NCBI RefSeq assembly: GCF_002086155.1
Contig: NZ_MVHE01000008.1
Span: 88,362-152,361, forward strand
Source: Mycobacterium angelicum
Lineage (GTDB): Bacteria; Actinomycetota; Actinomycetes; Mycobacteriales; Mycobacteriaceae
Reading direction: 5' to 3'
DNA length: 64,000 nt
The notes under the pieces are model-generated. The model was not told the DNA's origin. It was given only the letters and a program-made list of their open reading frames with translations, and searched no databases. Below are positions 16,856 through 27,494 of this stretch, piece by piece; position 1 is the stretch's first letter, and each line of letters opens with the position of its first letter. The position numbers were made by a program, and so were the translations under genes.

Positions 16856-17629
16856 TCATCGCCCGGCGCCGGGCGGGCCGGCGAAGGCTTGCGCTACCGA
16901 CAACCACTGCTGCGCGTCCTCCCCCACGGCCGTCAAATCAAGGGCACCAAGCGCCCGTCGTTGAGTGACCAGATAGCAGAACGCTTCGGCCGACCCGCTG
17001 ACCCGTTGCGCCGCATCCGGTGGCCCCCACGACCAGATATCGCCACGGGGGCTCCGCAGTTCCACTAGAAACGGCTCGGCGGGCGGCGTCAGATTGTTCA
17101 CTAAGAATGCGTAATCACGGGTCCGCACGCCGAGGTGGGCGATCGAGCGCAGCCGGTCGGTCGCGGGCCGGGTGACACCGAGCGCGTCGGCGACATCCAG
17201 ACCATGTGCCCAGGTCTCCATCAACCGCGCGGTCGCCATCGACGCCGCGCTCATCGGCGGCCCGAACCACGGCAACTTGCGGCCGTCGGCAACCGTCAGC
17301 AACTCAGAATGCAGCCGCCCGCGGGTAACCCGCCAATCGTCGAGCAGCTCGGCCGGCGGCAGGGCCGCCAACTCCTCGGCGCCCGCATCGACGAATCCGC
17401 TGGGGTCGGCCGCAGCCGCGGACAGCACGTCAGCGAAACCGGCCTCATCGGTGACCGCGGTCAGCGCGACACGGTCGGTCCACAGCAGGTGACCGATTTG
17501 GTGGGCGATGGTCCAGCCGGGCGACGGCGTCAACAAAGCCCAGCGATCCGCTGGAAGCGGCGCCACCAACGCGTCGAGGTCGTCGCTTTCGGCTCGCAGG
17601 TCGGCGACGATCGGACCGGGACCGGCCAT
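16856..17629 (-). CDS. Maleylpyruvate-isomerase/DinB-like mycothiol-dependent protein (Rv0036c-like)
   Basis: 257 residues, the same length as Rv0036c. The N-terminal ~160 residues are a DinB/MDMPI four-helix domain with the metal-ligand type motif [18 protein letters not shown]; a smaller C-terminal domain follows ([13 protein letters not shown]...[14 protein letters not shown]). Relatives bind a metal and use mycothiol in transfer or isomerisation. The substrate is unknown. The MFS gene precedes it on the same strand with 12 bp between, so they form an operon. Confidence 0.85.
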   Translation of the reverse strand: MAGPGPIVADLRAESDDLDALVAPLPADRWALLTPSPGWTIAHQIGHLLWTDRVALTAVTDEAGFADVLSAAAADPSGFVDAGAEELAALPPAELLDDWRVTRGRLHSELLTVADGRKLPWFGPPMSAASMATARLMETWAHGLDVADALGVTRPATDRLRSIAHLGVRTRDYAFLVNNLTPPAEPFLVELRSPRGDIWSWGPPDAAQRVSGSAEAFCYLVTQRRALGALDLTAVGEDAQQWLSVAQAFAGPPGAGR

Positions 17630-17641
17630 GAAGGAACCTCC

Positions 17642-18928
17642 CTAACGCTTGTTCGCGGGCTGACCGCGCCGGCCGACGAAGCTGTGCACGACGAGCCCGA
17701 ACAAGTAGAGCACTGACCCGAACAACACAAACGCAGGCGCGTGGCCATCGGCGGGTATCAACATCGCAGCAACGGTGATCGACGCGATGTACGACACCCA
17801 AAACAGCGCATCCTGCACCGCGAACACGTGGCCGCGCAGCGCGTCATCGACATCGATCTGCATCGCCGAATCGGCGCACAGCTTGACCACTTGACCGGCC
17901 ACGCCCAGCATGAACCCGCACACCGCCATGACGGCTACCTGCAATCCGGCGCCCGCGGTTTGGACAACGGCGGCCGCCACCAGTGCACCGTTGGCCGTGG
18001 CATAGCGCCCCCACCGCCGGATCAAGGACGGCGTCAGCACATTGGCCAGAAAGGCGCCCAGGCCGGTAGCCGCGAAGAACACCAGAGCGGTCCCCAAGCC
18101 TTTGACGTCCGGGTCGGCCATGTGATGCACCAGCAGCAAGACGATCAGCGAATTGATGCCGACCACCATGCGGTGTGCGGCCAATCCCGACAGCGCGGCG
18201 GCGACGGTCGGAAGCTGGGTGACCGTGCGCACGCCGTGTAGCCAACCGGTAACCACGGCGTACACGGCCGATCCGTGAATAGCCTGTTTGGTGTCGTCCG
18301 GCCCGAGCACGCGAGGTGCGAACCGAAGCGCCAGCAAGAGTGCAAGTGCAACCGGAATGGCGGAGGTGAAAATGACCGCCGCAGCACCCCGGTCACCGCC
18401 GCCGGCAAGCCAGCGTGGCAGCAGCATGAAGTTGGCGCCCAGGAAAGCCGCGACCGCACCCGAGGCGGTGGCCACCGAGTTCATCGTGACCACCTTTTCG
18501 CGCGGCACCACGTGGGGCAACGCCGCGGACAGACCCGAGGCCACGAAGCGGGATAAACCGTTGGCCAACAACGCAACACACAGCAGCAGCAGATCGCCGG
18601 CGCGCATCGCCAAGATCGTGCCGATCGCGGCGATGAAACCCAGCCGGCCAATGTTGGCGCCTACCAGCACCAGCCGTCGATCCCAGCGATCCATCAGCGC
18701 GCCGGCGAACGGTCCCAGCAACGAATAGGGCAGAAACAAAACCGCGAAGGCACGCGCGATCGCCATCGGATCGGCGGCCCGGTCCGGGTTGAACAGCAGC
18801 GCCCCGGCCAAACCCGCCTGAAAAAGGCCGTCGCCGAACTGACTTGCGATGCGTACCTGCAGCAGTCGCCAGAATTCGGGCATGCTGCGCACCGACCGCC
18901 AGAGCCTGACCGGTGCCCTGGCGTGCAT
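17642..18928 (-). CDS. MFS transporter (Rv0037c-like)
   Basis: About 428 residues from the ATG at 18928 (Rv0037c is 441). Twelve membrane helices are predicted, with the family motif [20 protein letters not shown] between helices 2 and 3. It resembles the enterobactin-exporter/MFS_3 type of drug and metabolite exporter. The open frame extends to 19120, but the extra N-terminal sequence has no matching features. It is divergent from yqgE with about 145 bp between. Substrate not predictable. Confidence 0.85.
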   Translation of the reverse strand: MHARAPVRLWRSVRSMPEFWRLLQVRIASQFGDGLFQAGLAGALLFNPDRAADPMAIARAFAVLFLPYSLLGPFAGALMDRWDRRLVLVGANIGRLGFIAAIGTILAMRAGDLLLLCVALLANGLSRFVASGLSAALPHVVPREKVVTMNSVATASGAVAAFLGANFMLLPRWLAGGGDRGAAAVIFTSAIPVALALLLALRFAPRVLGPDDTKQAIHGSAVYAVVTGWLHGVRTVTQLPTVAAALSGLAAHRMVVGINSLIVLLLVHHMADPDVKGLGTALVFFAATGLGAFLANVLTPSLIRRWGRYATANGALVAAAVVQTAGAGLQVAVMAVCGFMLGVAGQVVKLCADSAMQIDVDDALRGHVFAVQDALFWVSYIASITVAAMLIPADGHAPAFVLFGSVLYLFGLVVHSFVGRRGQPANKR

Positions 18929-19072
18929 CGGGGTTTGAACCACAGAACCCACTTCCAAAATCGGGACCGGCAAGGCACGCTGCGCGCTACGCCGCCACGT
19001 CAACATTACAAATATGTATGGGCCATGCTCGTTTGTCCCGGGCGCAGTCGCAGTGAGTGCGATGATGTTCGG

Positions 19073-19678
19073 GTGGCGCCACACGAGGATTCCGACGACT
19101 ATGTGGTGCCCGCCGCGCAACGTGTGCGAGCGGGGACCTTGCTGTTAGCCAACACCGATCTGCTGGAACCGACGTTTCGGCGCAGCGTGATCTATATCGT
19201 CGAGCACAACGACGGCGGCACCCTGGGAGTGGTGCTCAACCGGCCCAGCGAGACCGCCGTGTACAACGTGTTGCCGCAGTGGGCCAAACTCTCGGCCAAG
19301 CCCAAAACGATGTTCATCGGAGGTCCGGTGAAACGTGATGCGGCGCTGTGCCTGGCGGTGTTGCGGGTCGGCGCGGATCCCGACGGCGTGCTGGGCCTGC
19401 GCCATGTCGCCGGCCGGATGGTGATGGTCGATCTGGACGCCGAACCCGACATCATCGCGCCGTTGGTGGAAGGCGTGCGGATCTTCGCCGGATACTCCGG
19501 CTGGACCATCGGTCAGCTTGAAGGCGAAATCGAGCGCGACGATTGGATTGTGCTGTCGGCGTTGCCCTCTGACGTGCTGGTCGGGCCCCGCGAAGACCTG
19601 TGGGGACAGGTGCTGCGTCGCCAGCCGCTGCCGCTTTCGATGCTGGCCACCCACCCGATCGACGTCAGCCGGAACTAG
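19073..19678 (+). CDS. YqgE/AlgH family protein (Rv0038-like)
   Basis: 201 residues from the GTG at 19073 (Rv0038 is 202). It has the DUF179 signature [20 protein letters not shown] and VVLNRPSE..., then [19 protein letters not shown] and the terminal [13 protein letters not shown]. YqgE proteins are cytosolic and widespread with no firm biochemical role. The open frame starts earlier, at 18923, but the upstream part overlaps the promoter region of the divergent MFS gene. Length and family N-terminus support 19073. Confidence 0.9.
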   Translation: MAPHEDSDDYVVPAAQRVRAGTLLLANTDLLEPTFRRSVIYIVEHNDGGTLGVVLNRPSETAVYNVLPQWAKLSAKPKTMFIGGPVKRDAALCLAVLRVGADPDGVLGLRHVAGRMVMVDLDAEPDIIAPLVEGVRIFAGYSGWTIGQLEGEIERDDWIVLSALPSDVLVGPREDLWGQVLRRQPLPLSMLATHPIDVSRN

Positions 19679-19690
19679 GCCGCCGGCAAC

Positions 19691-20038
19691 TTACTTGCAG
19701 GACAGGGTGCAGCCGGCGCAGCTGCCGCCGCAGTCGGCGATCGCGGATCGGTCAGTCTGGCGCAGCGCGTATCGCGCACTCTGCCAGGAGCCGGTGGCCA
19801 GCGTGCCCAGCGCGCCGGCCACGCAGACGATCAGTACCACCAGTGCGAGGTGTCCAGACGCGGCCAGCGCAACCACTCCCCCGGCCGTCAGCATCACCGC
19901 CGCGGCGACTTGGGTGGGCGCCATTGCGCGCAGCGCCAACTGGTCGGTGTCTGCGCTGGGTTTCCGCACCAATGACCAGACGCCGGAAATCCCCGACGCC
20001 ACCGCCACAACCAGGCATACGACGCCGGCGATAAACAT
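19691..20038 (-). CDS. Small membrane protein with Cys-rich tail, copy 1 (Rv0039c-like)
   Basis: 115 residues, the length of Rv0039c. Three hydrophobic helices are followed by a C-terminal tail with four cysteines, CGGSCAGCTLSC (CX3CX2CX3C), that could bind a metal. It ends 12 bp from the convergent yqgE stop. A close copy lies at 22152-22502: both share TQLALRA-like and AGALGTLATGSWQSARYALR blocks. It follows a bile-acid-symporter-like gene with 20 bp between. Function unknown. Confidence 0.82.
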   Translation of the reverse strand: MFIAGVVCLVVAVASGISGVWSLVRKPSADTDQLALRAMAPTQVAAAVMLTAGGVVALAASGHLALVVLIVCVAGALGTLATGSWQSARYALRQTDRSAIADCGGSCAGCTLSCK

Positions 20039-20058
20039 TCGCCCACAATACGTCGGCG

Positions 20059-21063
20059 TCAGACGCTGGCCTCGTCGGAAGCGGTCTCATCAGAGGCGGC
20101 TTCGCGGCCCAGCTTTGTGGCGATCAATGAGCAGACCAGCAATTGGATCTGGTGAAACAGCATCAGCGGCAACATGACCAGTCCCACCGTTGCGGCGTCG
20201 AAGAACACCCATGCGATCGGAAGCCCTGAGGCCAGGCTCTTCATCGAACCGCAGAACAGCAGCGCGATCGAGTCGCCACGGTCGAGCCGGGCCAGCCGGG
20301 CCAGCACGGTGGTGCAGGTCAGCACCAGCCCTAGCAGCACTGCGGCGACGACGGCCACCGAGAGCAACTGCCACGGGTCGACCCTGGCCCAGATTCGCTG
20401 GGCCATACCCATCGAGTAGGCCGCGTAGACCACCAGCAGAATGAACCCGCGTTCCAGAATTTTGATCATCGCCGCACGCCGGGCCACGACCGGCGCCAGC
20501 AGGGACTGCACCAGCTGTCCCAGCCCGAACGGCACCAACAACTGCAGCACGATTTCGACGATCGCGCCGCCATTGATGTGAAACCCAGCGCCGGTGTTCA
20601 TTAGCAGCACGGCCAACAGTGGCGTCAGAACCAGACCAAGAAGATTGGACAAGGAAGCACCGACGATCGCGGCCGAAACGTGGCCGCGCGCTATCGAGGT
20701 GAACGCGACGGCGGACTGCATGGTCGACGGGACCAGACACAAGAACAGCAGACCCTCATACAGCTCGGGCGTCAGCACCGACGGCACCAGCACCCGAGCC
20801 GCCAGCCCCAGCACCGGAAAAATGACAAAGGTGGTGCCCAGCACCAACAGATGTAGCCGCCATTGACGTACGCCCTGCCACGTCTGTTGCGGCGACAATC
20901 GCACGCCGTACAGGAAGAACAGCAACGCGATGGCGGCCCTGGCGACCACCGACATGACCGCTGCGGCGGAACCGCGCGCCGGCAGCAGCGCGGCCAGGGC
21001 CAGCGCCGCGCCCACAGCCAGCAGAAACGTATCGATCGGGCTCTTGTTCAGCCACTTCAGCAC
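20059..21063 (-). CDS. Bile acid:sodium symporter family (SBF-like) transporter, copy 1
   Basis: 334 residues with about ten membrane helices. It begins MLKWLNKSPIDTFLLAVG and contains the SBF core FLCLVPSTMQSAVAFTSIARGHV and CGSMKSLASGLPIAWVFFD. The BASS/ACR3 superfamily moves organic anions or arsenite by cation coupling; the substrate here is unknown. It is nearly identical in layout to the next gene upstream (21146-22132), so one arose by duplication. I do not recall a symporter at this position in H37Rv. Confidence 0.85.
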   Translation of the reverse strand: MLKWLNKSPIDTFLLAVGAALALAALLPARGSAAAVMSVVARAAIALLFFLYGVRLSPQQTWQGVRQWRLHLLVLGTTFVIFPVLGLAARVLVPSVLTPELYEGLLFLCLVPSTMQSAVAFTSIARGHVSAAIVGASLSNLLGLVLTPLLAVLLMNTGAGFHINGGAIVEIVLQLLVPFGLGQLVQSLLAPVVARRAAMIKILERGFILLVVYAAYSMGMAQRIWARVDPWQLLSVAVVAAVLLGLVLTCTTVLARLARLDRGDSIALLFCGSMKSLASGLPIAWVFFDAATVGLVMLPLMLFHQIQLLVCSLIATKLGREAASDETASDEASV

Positions 21064-21145
21064 ACTCGGACCCCGCGCGATCTGGTGACCCCCGGGATGA
21101 ACATGGGCAAACGATACCGGCGCATCCGGGTAATCGGCTCCGGCC

Positions 21146-22132
21146 TCATACCGTGGCTTCGTCGGGCGCCTCGCGCGCCAATCTGCCGGCGATCACCGAA
21201 CACACCACCAGCTGGATCTGGTGAAAGAGCATCAGCGGCAACATGATCAGTCCAACCGTGGCCGCGTCGAAAATCACCCACGCGATCGGAAGACCGGCTG
21301 CCAGGCTCTTCTTCGAACCGCAGAACAGCAGCACGATCGCGTCACCGCGGTCCAGGCGGGCCAGCCGGCCCATGGCCGTGGTGCCGGCGAGCACCACGGC
21401 CAGCAGCACCGCGGCGACAAGAGCGACCCAGACCAATCGCCATGGATCGACTCTGGACCAGATTCGATCGGCCATGCCCATCGAGAAGGCGGTGTAGACC
21501 ACCAGCAGAACAGAACCGCGATCGAAGACCTTGACCAGCGCCGCTCGCCGGGTCACCAGTGGGGCGAGCCAGGGCCGCAGCAGCTGACCGAGGCTGAATG
21601 GCAGCAGCAGCTGCAGCACAATTTCGGCGATCGCACCGTTGTCGACGCGAAACCCGGCTCCGGTGTCCATCAGCAGCACCACCAGCAGCGGGGTGAGAAC
21701 CATGCCGAGAATGCTGGACAACGACGCGCTGACGATCGCGGCCGAAACGTGGCCACGCGCCATCGAGGTGAACGCGACCGAGGATTGCATGGTCGACGGC
21801 ACCAGACACAAGAAGAGCACCCCGTTGTACAAGTCGGGGGTAAGCACCGACGGCACCAGTACCTCAGCGGCCAGCCCGAGCACCGGGAAGACGACGAAAG
21901 TGCTCACCAGGACCAACATGTGCAGCCGCCACTGGCGCATCCCGTGCCAGGCCTGCTGCGGCGACAGCCGCACGCCGTAGAGGAAGAACAGTGACGCGAT
22001 GGCCGCCCGGGCTATCACCGACATGAGCTCGGCGGCGCTGCCACGCGCCGGCAGCAGCGCGGCGACGGCCAGCGTCGCGGCCAAGGCCAACAGAAAGCTA
22101 TCGATCGGGATCGCCTTCAGCCGCTGCCTCAC
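21146..22132 (-). CDS. Bile acid:sodium symporter family (SBF-like) transporter, copy 2
   Basis: About 328 residues from the GTG at 22132, chosen because it begins VRQRLKAIPIDSFLLALAAT, parallel to copy 1. The open frame runs back to 22288 but there overlaps the Cys-tail gene. Core motifs are FLCLVPSTMQSSVAFTSMARGHV and CGSKKSLAAGLPIAWVIFD. It follows Cys-tail copy 2 with 19 bp between. Copy 1 follows 82 bp downstream, so the four genes may be one transcript. Confidence 0.84.
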   Translation of the reverse strand: MRQRLKAIPIDSFLLALAATLAVAALLPARGSAAELMSVIARAAIASLFFLYGVRLSPQQAWHGMRQWRLHMLVLVSTFVVFPVLGLAAEVLVPSVLTPDLYNGVLFLCLVPSTMQSSVAFTSMARGHVSAAIVSASLSSILGMVLTPLLVVLLMDTGAGFRVDNGAIAEIVLQLLLPFSLGQLLRPWLAPLVTRRAALVKVFDRGSVLLVVYTAFSMGMADRIWSRVDPWRLVWVALVAAVLLAVVLAGTTAMGRLARLDRGDAIVLLFCGSKKSLAAGLPIAWVIFDAATVGLIMLPLMLFHQIQLVVCSVIAGRLAREAPDEATV

Positions 22133-22151
22133 GACGCTTGGACCTGCAGTT

Positions 22152-22502
22152 TTAGTGACAGGACAGGGTGCAGCCCGTGCAGCTGCCGCCACATTCGGCT
22201 CCTTCGGAGCCGGTCGCCGCACGGCGCAGCGCGTATCGCGCGCTTTGCCAGGAGCCGGTGGCCAGCGTGCCCAGCGCGCCGGCGACACAGACGATCACCA
22301 CCACCACTGCGGCGTGCGGGGCGGTGGCCAGTGCCACCACTCCCCCGGCCGCCAGCATTATCGCGGCGGCGAGTTGAGTGGGCGCTACAGCGCGCAGCGC
22401 CAGCTGGGTGGTGTCGGCGGCCGGTTGGTGGGCAAGTGACCAGACACCGAACGCGGCTGAGGCCACCGCCGCACACATGCACAGCAGGCCGGCGATAAAC
22501 AT
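22152..22502 (-). CDS. Small membrane protein with Cys-rich tail, copy 2
   Basis: About 116 residues from the ATG at 22502, which aligns with the start of copy 1 (MFIAG...). The open frame runs to 22523. Three hydrophobic helices lead to the tail CGGSCTGCTLSCH, again CX3CX2CX3C. Conservation of all four Cys between diverged copies suggests they matter, for metal or redox function. In the direction of transcription it comes first, ahead of both symporter genes. Confidence 0.8.
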   Translation of the reverse strand: MFIAGLLCMCAAVASAAFGVWSLAHQPAADTTQLALRAVAPTQLAAAIMLAAGGVVALATAPHAAVVVVIVCVAGALGTLATGSWQSARYALRRAATGSEGAECGGSCTGCTLSCH

Positions 22503-22560
22503 GCGCTCACAATACGAGCTCACCGGCGAACGCGCTTGACGGGCCGGGCCCGAGTTGCGG

Positions 22561-23667
22561 TTAGCGCCCGGGCACCGGTGTCACGGTCAGCAGGGGTGGC
22601 TGACCGGGCGTCACCATCGTCTGCGGCGGCTGGGCAGCCGCCATGCTCGGCGCGACGGGACTCGCGACGGGACTGAGCCCGGGTGCGGGCTGCTGCCCGG
22701 GCACGGCGAGAGGTGCGGATCGGCTCGGTGCCACCGGCGCCTGAACCGGCGCCGTCGGCGCCACCCGAGCGGGTGCCTGGGCGGGCGCCGGGCTGGGCGC
22801 TTGGGCGGGTGTGGTGGACCCGGGAGGCGCCACCCGGAACCCGTTGATGATGGCGTTGGTGGCCGGTGCGTCGGCCACGGCCTGGGTCGCTGCGGTGGTC
22901 ACCTTCAGCGACAGCAGGTATCGATCGGGTCCGGAGCTGGCGATGACGTGGCGCCGTGAGGTGTTGAGCGTCATGTCGTTTTCGCGGTACGTGCCCTCGA
23001 CGACCGACGACGGGAAGGCGCCCAGGTTGGTCATCGATGCGTTCGTCGTCCGCCAGGCGAGGAGTTGCTGACTGTCGACATAGCCGTGGGTAATGGCTTC
23101 GGCCGGATCGAAATCACCGACCAGTTTGTACACCACCAACTGCGCGTTCGAGGTGTAGATGCTGTTGCCGCCGACGCGGTCGGCGAAAACCGCGAATGCG
23201 TCGGGCACGTTCGGGTCGGGCACGTGAGTCCAGCGCGGCGGCATCGGCATGGTGATGTCGAGCGCCTTGAACCCTTGCGGCCGCTGCGCCTCGAGCTTCA
23301 CGCCCTTCGCGGTGAAGTAGTCGCGCAGTGTTCCGGTGACGGCCGCGGTCTGGGCGGGCGGCACGGGAGCTACGGCGGCGGGTGCCATTCCGGGGGTGGC
23401 AGGCGGCAGCGGCGACGCGGCCGCCGCCGGTGCCTGTGCGGGGACGGGCGCCTGGGCCGGCGCGGGGGCAAATCTGTTGCCGTTGACGCCGCCGGGCAGC
23501 GTCAGGTTCTGGATGGGCGGGGCGGCCGCTTGACTGGGCGCGGGCACCGGCGGCACGGGGAATGCCGGATCTGCCGATGCCCGACCGCCCGCAATGAGCA
23601 TCACGCCGAGGAAACCGGCGGCCATACCTCCTGCGAATACCCGCCAGTTACGCGCGACGTGAATCAT
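22561..23667 (-). CDS. mtc28: Proline-rich 28 kDa antigen homologue, Lpp/LpqN family
   Basis: 368 residues (Rv0040c Mtc28 is 310). Signal peptide residues 1-32 with [21 protein letters not shown] and cleavage after ASA. An Ala/Pro-rich segment is followed by the conserved Lpp-LpqN domain, about 105-275, from [17 protein letters not shown] to [14 protein letters not shown] second Ala/Pro/Gln-rich tail follows. It is secreted and a known antigen in M. tuberculosis. Both low-complexity parts are longer here. It is divergent from leuS with about 200 bp between. The ATG at 23667 fits the signal peptide; the frame is open to 23808. Confidence 0.88.
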   Translation of the reverse strand: MIHVARNWRVFAGGMAAGFLGVMLIAGGRASADPAFPVPPVPAPSQAAAPPIQNLTLPGGVNGNRFAPAPAQAPVPAQAPAAAASPLPPATPGMAPAAVAPVPPAQTAAVTGTLRDYFTAKGVKLEAQRPQGFKALDITMPMPPRWTHVPDPNVPDAFAVFADRVGGNSIYTSNAQLVVYKLVGDFDPAEAITHGYVDSQQLLAWRTTNASMTNLGAFPSSVVEGTYRENDMTLNTSRRHVIASSGPDRYLLSLKVTTAATQAVADAPATNAIINGFRVAPPGSTTPAQAPSPAPAQAPARVAPTAPVQAPVAPSRSAPLAVPGQQPAPGLSPVASPVAPSMAAAQPPQTMVTPGQPPLLTVTPVPGR

Positions 23668-23851
23668 GGTTCGTCGGTCCCTCCGAGTAGCTCGGGCGCC
23701 AGTGCCCGTCCATCGAGGCTGAATGTAACCAGTGCTCAACGGCGGCGACCAGGTTTGAAATAGAGCTGGGATGAACCTCTGATCGGGGTGCAATGCAACC
23801 GAGATCAACCCGTGGCCAGCGGATAGGCGCCCGGCGCGCCAGGGCCGCCCT

Positions 23852-23867
23852 TATACCCTGTTGGGCG
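23852..23867 (+). promoter_or_regulatory. Probable leaderless promoter for leuS
   Basis: TATACC at 23852-23857 is a good mycobacterial -10 element. The predicted transcript start, seven to ten bases downstream, falls at or next to the GTG at 23867. No ribosome binding site lies before that codon. Leaderless messages starting at ATG or GTG are common in mycobacteria, which makes this arrangement plausible. Confidence 0.45.
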
Positions 23868-26785
23868 TGACCGAATCGCCGACCGCAACACCTGGCAGTA
23901 CGTCCGGTGTCAACGACGCGGACTCCGACGCGCCGCGGTACCGCTACACCGCAGAGGTGGCGGCCACGCTGGAACGAACCTGGCAGGAGAATTGGGCCCG
24001 GTTGGGGACGTTCAACGTGCCCAACCCGGTGGGCTCGCTGGCTCCCGCCGACGGCGCCGTGCCACAGGACAAGCTTTTCGTCCAGGACATGTTCCCGTAC
24101 CCGTCGGGCGAGGGATTGCACGTCGGTCACCCACTGGGCTACATCGCCACCGACGTCTACGCGCGCTACTTCCGGATGATCGGCCGGAACGTGTTGCACG
24201 CATTGGGCTTCGATTCCTTCGGGCTGCCCGCCGAACAGTACGCGGTGCAGACCGGCACCCACCCGCGGACCCGGACCGAGGCGAACGTGGTGAACTTCCG
24301 CCGGCAGCTGGGCCGGCTGGGGCTGGGCCACGACAGCCGCCGCAGCTTCTCCACCACCGACGTCGAGTTCTACAAGTGGACGCAGTGGATCTTCCTGCAG
24401 ATCTACAACGCCTGGTTCGACACGGCGGCCAATAAGGCCCGCCCGATCTCGGAGCTGGTCAACGAATTCGACTCGGGTGCAAGGACTCTCGACGACGGCC
24501 GGGACTGGGCGGAGCTGACGGCGGGGGAACGGGCCGACGTGATCGACGGCTTCCGCCTCGTCTACCGGGCCGATTCGCTGGTGAATTGGTGTCCGGGACT
24601 GGGCACCGTGCTGGCCAACGAGGAGGTCACCGCGGACGGCCGCAGCGACCGGGGCAACTTCCCGGTGTTCCGGAAACGGTTGCGGCAGTGGATGATGCGG
24701 ATCACCGCCTATTCCGACCGGTTGCTCGACGACCTCGATGTGCTGGACTGGCCGGAAAAGGTCAAGACCATGCAGCGCAACTGGATCGGTCGCTCGACCG
24801 GAGCCGCGGCGCTGTTCTCGGCCGCCACGTCCGACGGCTCGTTAGCCGAGATCGAGGTGTTCACCACCCGCCCGGACACCTTGTTCGGCGCCACCTACCT
24901 GGTGCTGGCGCCCGAGCATGAGCTGGTCGACCAGCTCGTCGCCGCGACGTGGCCGGACGGGGTGAACTCGTCGTGGATCTACGACAGTGCCACGCCCGGC
25001 GAGGCCGTCGCCGCCTACCGTCGCGCGATCGCGGCCAAATCCGACTTGGAGCGCCAGGAGAGCCGGGAGAAGACCGGTGTCTTCTTGGGCGGTTACGCAA
25101 CCAATCCCGCCAATGGTGAACAGGTGCCGATCTTCATCGCCGACTACGTGCTGATCGGATACGGCACCGGCGCCATCATGGCCGTGCCGGGACACGACCA
25201 ACGCGACTGGGACTTCGCCCGCGCCCTCGGCCTGCCGATCGTCGAAGTCATTGCCGGCGGCGACATTTCGGAGGCCGCGTATGCCGGTGACGGAGTGCTG
25301 GTCAACTCCGGCTACCTCAACGGCATGAGCGTCCCCGACGCCAAACAGGCCATCACGCAACGGCTGGAATCCGACGGCCGCGGCCGTGCTCGTATCGAAT
25401 TCAAGCTGCGCGACTGGCTTTTCGCGCGGCAGCGGTATTGGGGTGAGCCGTTCCCGATCGTCTACGACAGCGACGGCCGCGCGCACGCCCTCGACGAGTC
25501 CGCGCTGCCTGTCGAACTTCCCGACGTGCCCGACTATTCGCCGGTGCTCTTCGATCCCGACGATGCCGACAGCGAACCGTCGCCGCCACTGGCCAAGGCG
25601 ACGCAATGGGTGCATGTCGAACTCGACCTCGGCGACGGCCTGAAGCCCTACACCCGCGACACCAACGTCATGCCGCAGTGGGCGGCCAGCTCCTGGTACG
25701 AGCTGCGCTACACCGATCCGCATAACTCAGAGCGGTTCTGCGCCAAGGAAAACGAGGCCTACTGGATGGGCCCGCGGCCGGCTGAACACGGTCCCGACGA
25801 CCCCGGCGGCGTCGACCTGTATGTCGGCGGTGCCGAACACGCCGTGCTGCACCTGCTGTATTCGAGGTTCTGGCACAAGGTTTTATACGACCTCGGTCAT
25901 GTCAGCTCACGCGAGCCTTTCCGCAGACTGGTCAACCAGGGCTACATTCAGGCGTTCGCCTACACCGATGCCCGCGGCTCGTATGTGCCCGCCGAGCAGG
26001 TCGTCGAGCGCGCCGGCCGGTTCTTCCTGCCCGGACCCGAAGGCACCGACGGCTCCGACGCCCCCGAGCTCGAGGTGTTCCAGGAATTCGGCAAAATCGG
26101 TAAGAGCCTGAAGAACTCGATATCGCCCGACGAGATCTGCGACGACTACGGCGCCGATACGTTGCGCGTCTACGAGATGTCGATGGGGCCGCTGGAAGCA
26201 TCCCGGCCATGGGCCACCAAGGATGTCGTCGGCGCCTACCGTTTCCTGCAACGGGTGTGGCGGCTGGTGGTCGACGAGGAGACCGGCGAGACCCGGGTGG
26301 TTGACACCGAACTCGACACCGACACGTTGCGCGCGCTGCACCGCACCATCGCCGGAGTCTCCGAAGACTATGCGGCACTGCGCAATAACACCGCGACCGC
26401 CAAGCTGATCGAGTACACCAACCACCTCACCAAGCGACACCGTGACGCGGTACCCCGGGCGGCCGTCGAGCCGCTGGTGCTGATGCTGGCGCCGTTGGCC
26501 CCGCATCTGGGCGAGGAGATGTGGCTGCGACTGGGCAACACCATCTCACTGGCGCACGGTCCCTTCCCGCAGGCAGACCTGGCCTATCTCGTCGACGACA
26601 CCGTCGAATACCCGGTACAGGTCAACGGCAAGGTGCGTGGCCGCGTGGTGGTGGCCGCCGACGCGGACAACGACACGGTGCAGGCCGCTGCCCTGGATGA
26701 CGAAAAGGTGCTGGCGTTTCTGGCCGGCGCAACTCCCCGCAAGGTGATCGTGGTCCCCGGCCGATTGGTCAACCTCGTCGTCTAG
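23867..26785 (+). CDS. leuS: Leucyl-tRNA synthetase
   Basis: 972 residues, matching Rv0041 (969). A class I synthetase that charges tRNA-Leu. The HIGH motif is HVGHPLGY near residue 85 and the KMSKS equivalent is KIGKSLKNS near 745. The editing domain, with the [10 protein letters not shown] threonine-rich segment near 330, is present, as are the anticodon-binding and C-terminal domains ([10 protein letters not shown]). Cytosolic and essential. The start is GTG 23867; a TTG six bases upstream is also in frame. Confidence 0.97.
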   Translation: MTESPTATPGSTSGVNDADSDAPRYRYTAEVAATLERTWQENWARLGTFNVPNPVGSLAPADGAVPQDKLFVQDMFPYPSGEGLHVGHPLGYIATDVYARYFRMIGRNVLHALGFDSFGLPAEQYAVQTGTHPRTRTEANVVNFRRQLGRLGLGHDSRRSFSTTDVEFYKWTQWIFLQIYNAWFDTAANKARPISELVNEFDSGARTLDDGRDWAELTAGERADVIDGFRLVYRADSLVNWCPGLGTVLANEEVTADGRSDRGNFPVFRKRLRQWMMRITAYSDRLLDDLDVLDWPEKVKTMQRNWIGRSTGAAALFSAATSDGSLAEIEVFTTRPDTLFGATYLVLAPEHELVDQLVAATWPDGVNSSWIYDSATPGEAVAAYRRAIAAKSDLERQESREKTGVFLGGYATNPANGEQVPIFIADYVLIGYGTGAIMAVPGHDQRDWDFARALGLPIVEVIAGGDISEAAYAGDGVLVNSGYLNGMSVPDAKQAITQRLESDGRGRARIEFKLRDWLFARQRYWGEPFPIVYDSDGRAHALDESALPVELPDVPDYSPVLFDPDDADSEPSPPLAKATQWVHVELDLGDGLKPYTRDTNVMPQWAASSWYELRYTDPHNSERFCAKENEAYWMGPRPAEHGPDDPGGVDLYVGGAEHAVLHLLYSRFWHKVLYDLGHVSSREPFRRLVNQGYIQAFAYTDARGSYVPAEQVVERAGRFFLPGPEGTDGSDAPELEVFQEFGKIGKSLKNSISPDEICDDYGADTLRVYEMSMGPLEASRPWATKDVVGAYRFLQRVWRLVVDEETGETRVVDTELDTDTLRALHRTIAGVSEDYAALRNNTATAKLIEYTNHLTKRHRDAVPRAAVEPLVLMLAPLAPHLGEEMWLRLGNTISLAHGPFPQADLAYLVDDTVEYPVQVNGKVRGRVVVAADADNDTVQAAALDDEKVLAFLAGATPRKVIVVPGRLVNLVV

Positions 26786-26788
26786 GCC

Positions 26789-27454
26789 TCAGCGGGGCCG
26801 GATCACGACCTCGTGCATGTGCCCGTCGGGCGGCGTCGCCACCACATTGGCGACCACCTGGCCCACGGTTTCCGGCCGGATGAACTTCGCCGGGTCGTAC
26901 TCGCCGCCTTCGTATGCGACGAGTTCGCGCTGCATGTCGGTATCGACTCGACCGGGGTGGATCGACGTCACCCGCAGCGCCGGCTCGTCCTGCCGCAGCG
27001 AGTCGGCGATGGCGCGCAGGGCGAACTTGCTGGCCGAATAGGAGGCCATACCCGGTGAAACATTGCGCCCGGAACCGGAGTTGATGAACAGCACCTGACC
27101 ACCGGCCTGCCGCAGGGCGGGCAGCAGTGCCAGAGTAAGGGCCACCACGCCAAAAACGTTGACGCTGAACGTAGCTCGCCACTCGTCGACGTGTGATTGC
27201 GCGAACCGGCCCGGGATGGACACCCCCGCGTTGTGCACCAGCACATCCAGTTCGTCGATGACTTCGCAGCTGGCTTCGATCGAGTCGGTGTCGGTGAGGT
27301 CCAACAGAAAGGTGGTGGCGCCCAGGCGATTCGCGACGGCATCGAGCCGCGCCGACGGGCGGCCGGCCAGCAGCAGGGTATGGGTGGGCGCCAACGCCGT
27401 GGCGATGGCCGCGCCGATGCCGCCGCCGGCGCCGGTGATCAGTGCAGTAGGCAT
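26789..27454 (-). CDS. Short-chain dehydrogenase/reductase
   Basis: About 221 residues from the ATG at 27454. The cofactor motif is TGAGGGIGAAIA; the catalytic Tyr/Lys are in SYSASKFALR, with Ser in INSGSGRN; NNAG is replaced by HNAGVS. A classical SDR of NAD(P)-dependent type with unknown substrate. It lies 40 bp after the MarR gene on the same strand, so a MarR-SDR operon is likely. It ends three bases from the convergent leuS stop. I do not recall this gene between Rv0041 and Rv0042c in H37Rv. Confidence 0.85.
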   Translation of the reverse strand: MPTALITGAGGGIGAAIATALAPTHTLLLAGRPSARLDAVANRLGATTFLLDLTDTDSIEASCEVIDELDVLVHNAGVSIPGRFAQSHVDEWRATFSVNVFGVVALTLALLPALRQAGGQVLFINSGSGRNVSPGMASYSASKFALRAIADSLRQDEPALRVTSIHPGRVDTDMQRELVAYEGGEYDPAKFIRPETVGQVVANVVATPPDGHMHEVVIRPR

Positions 27455-27494
27455 GACTTGACCGGTTACCAATATCCTTGGCAGTCAAGCACTT

